Shown here: piece after piece, positions 62,894-64,000 of the stretch | How the letters are laid out: each line of letters opens with the position of its first letter | How positions within the stretch are numbered: the stretch's first letter is position 1 | Made by a program: the position numbers and the translations under genes | NCBI RefSeq assembly: GCF_001469895.1 | Contig: NZ_LOPY01000047.1 | Span: 1-64,000, forward strand | Direction: 5' to 3' | Source: Pseudoalteromonas sp. XI10 | GTDB taxonomy: Bacteria; Pseudomonadota; Gammaproteobacteria; Enterobacterales; Alteromonadaceae | DNA length: 64,000 nt | Notes under the pieces: generated by a model | Database searches by the model: none | Told to the model about the DNA's origin: nothing | The model's input: only the letters and a program-made list of their open reading frames with translations

Positions 62894-64000
62894 TTAAAAT
62901 TTAGGGCCGCCACCCATCATACCTGGTGGTAACATGCCTTTCATGCCGCGCATCATTTTCTTCATGCCACCTTTGCCTTTCATCTTCTTCATCATCTTCT
63001 GCATTTGCGTAAATTGCTTAAGCAGTTTATTGATTTCTTGCACCTGAGTGCCAGAGCCTGCAGCAATACGTTTTTTACGCGAGCCTTTGATGATTTCAGG
63101 ACGGGCACGCTCTTTTGGCGTCATAGAGTTGATGATAGCTTCCATTTGTACGAAAGTTTTATCACCCATCTGGCCTTTTACAGCGTCTGGTAGGTTTTGC
63201 ATGCCTGGCAGCTTATCAAGCATCGACATCATACCGCCCATGTTCTTCATCTGACGAAGTTGCTCAGCAAAGTCATCTAATGTGAAACCATCACCTTTAA
63301 ATACTTTTTCGGCAACTTTAGCAGCTTTCTCTTTATCTACTTTCATTTCGACTTCTTCGATTAATGAAAGTACATCACCCATACCTAGGATACGAGAAGC
63401 AATACGGTCAGGGTGGAATGGTTCAAGAGCATCAGTGCGCTCACCCACACCCATAAACTTAATTGGCTTACCGGTAATATGACGAATCGATAATGCAGCA
63501 CCACCACGGGCATCACCATCGGTCTTAGTTAAGATCACACCACTTAGAGGAAGCGCCTCATCAAATGCTTTTGCAGTGTTTGCCGCATCTTGACCTGTCA
63601 TCGCATCAACAACGAATAAGGTTTCGATTGGGTTAATCGCGCTGTGAAGTGCTTTGATCTCGTCCATCATGTCGTTATCGACGTGTAAACGACCTGCGGT
63701 ATCAACTAATACCACATCAATGAATTTCTTCTTCGCGTGCGAAATCGCATTGTTTGCGATATCAACCGGCTTTTGTGAAATGTCACTTGGGAAGAACTCA
63801 ACACCCACTTCATCAGCCAGTGTTTCAAGCTGTTTGATTGCTGCCGGACGATAAACGTCGGCACTCACAACTAATACAGATTTCTTTTTACGCTCTTTTA
63901 AGAATTTAGCTAGTTTACCAACACTGGTCGTTTTACCAGCACCTTGTAAACCCGCCATCATCACCACCGCTGGCGGCTGTGCATTAAGGCTTAGCTCTTC
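62894..64000 (-). CDS. ffh: Signal recognition particle protein Ffh, N-terminus beyond the window
   Basis: The last 368 residues of Ffh, the SRP54-type GTPase that targets nascent membrane proteins with 4.5S RNA. The frame is open to the right edge, reading EELSLNAQPPA before the first GTP-binding motif GLQGAGKTTSVGKLAKF. DTAGRLHVD, LTKTDGDARGGAALS and GVGERTDALEPF complete the G domain. The methionine-rich M domain (TQMQKMMKKMKGKGGMKKMM) binds signal peptides, and the RNA-binding SRKKRIAAGSG is present. About 90 N-terminal residues are missing. Confidence 0.97.
   Translation of the reverse strand, partial: EELSLNAQPPAVVMMAGLQGAGKTTSVGKLAKFLKERKKKSVLVVSADVYRPAAIKQLETLADEVGVEFFPSDISQKPVDIANNAISHAKKKFIDVVLVDTAGRLHVDNDMMDEIKALHSAINPIETLFVVDAMTGQDAANTAKAFDEALPLSGVILTKTDGDARGGAALSIRHITGKPIKFMGVGERTDALEPFHPDRIASRILGMGDVLSLIEEVEMKVDKEKAAKVAEKVFKGDGFTLDDFAEQLRQMKNMGGMMSMLDKLPGMQNLPDAVKGQMGDKTFVQMEAIINSMTPKERARPEIIKGSRKKRIAAGSGTQVQEINKLLKQFTQMQKMMKKMKGKGGMKKMMRGMKGMLPPGMMGGGPKF

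Noticed and set aside
1..64000. CRISPR arrays, insertion sequences, integrons and prophage genes
   Set aside because: No regularly spaced repeats, transposase, integrase or phage structural genes were found on reading both strands.

Overview
The window reads as chromosomal DNA of a marine gammaproteobacterium of the Alteromonadales, most likely Pseudoalteromonas. The support is: AT-leaning base composition; close resemblance of core proteins (FtsH, RNase T, SmpB, TrmD, NhaB) to gammaproteobacterial versions; two large TonB-dependent receptors; rnt next to a MotY gene; and DUF3019 and DUF3820 proteins. Genus is inferred from gene content and not tested by any search. No insertion sequence, prophage, integron or CRISPR array was seen.

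Layout. 1-1224: the 5' part of a secreted protein gene cut by the window edge, then a gene-poor AT-rich stretch. 1225-4610: fapA-like DUF342 gene, rnt and motY. 4632-9906: an EamA exporter with an unusual leader, a tyrosine-type permease behind a TyrR-box-like site, gamma-glutamyltransferase, a GNAT enzyme and a small lipoprotein. 9948-12274: a TonB-dependent receptor whose leader carries a terminator-like hairpin. 12697-18941: a CsgD/VpsT-like regulator facing a six-gene archaic chaperone-usher pilus operon (two pilins, two chaperones, usher, tip protein). 19344-21325: an exported VOC-fold lipoprotein overlapped by a 50-residue lipoprotein gene, and a PDC-like membrane protein. 21523-28199: the conserved rlmE-ftsH-folP-glmM-tpiA-secG-tRNA-Leu(GAG) block with yhbY divergent.

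28305-42659 is the most interesting part. Two copies of a four-gene module, MipA/OmpV-family outer-membrane protein + DUF3019 secreted protein + RstA-like response regulator + RstB-like histidine kinase, lie in opposite orientation about 5.6 kb apart (30541-33794 on +, 39426-42659 on -). Between them are an NSS-type transporter, an ElaA-like acetyltransferase, a Spo0M homologue, a Kef-type antiporter and two small proteins. The first copy has an RstA-box-like site upstream. I propose that these are two parallel envelope-sensing circuits; that is inference from gene order and family membership.

42776-52950: a GGDEF protein, the divergent ilvY/ilvC pair, a chemotaxis receptor, a TPR lipoprotein overlapping an M28 peptidase gene, a GIY-YIG protein, bamE, rnfH, ratA and smpB. 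53141-60436: a second TonB-dependent receptor, a 2-Cys peroxiredoxin, the divergent fadR/nhaB pair and tyrA. 60694-64000: the rplS-trmD-rimM-rpsP operon (read from right to left) and ffh, cut by the right edge.

Many starts were moved inward from the longest open frame to agree with ribosome-binding sites, signal peptides or well-known homologues; the reason is stated in each entry. Family assignments come from recognising sequence motifs, not from database searches.
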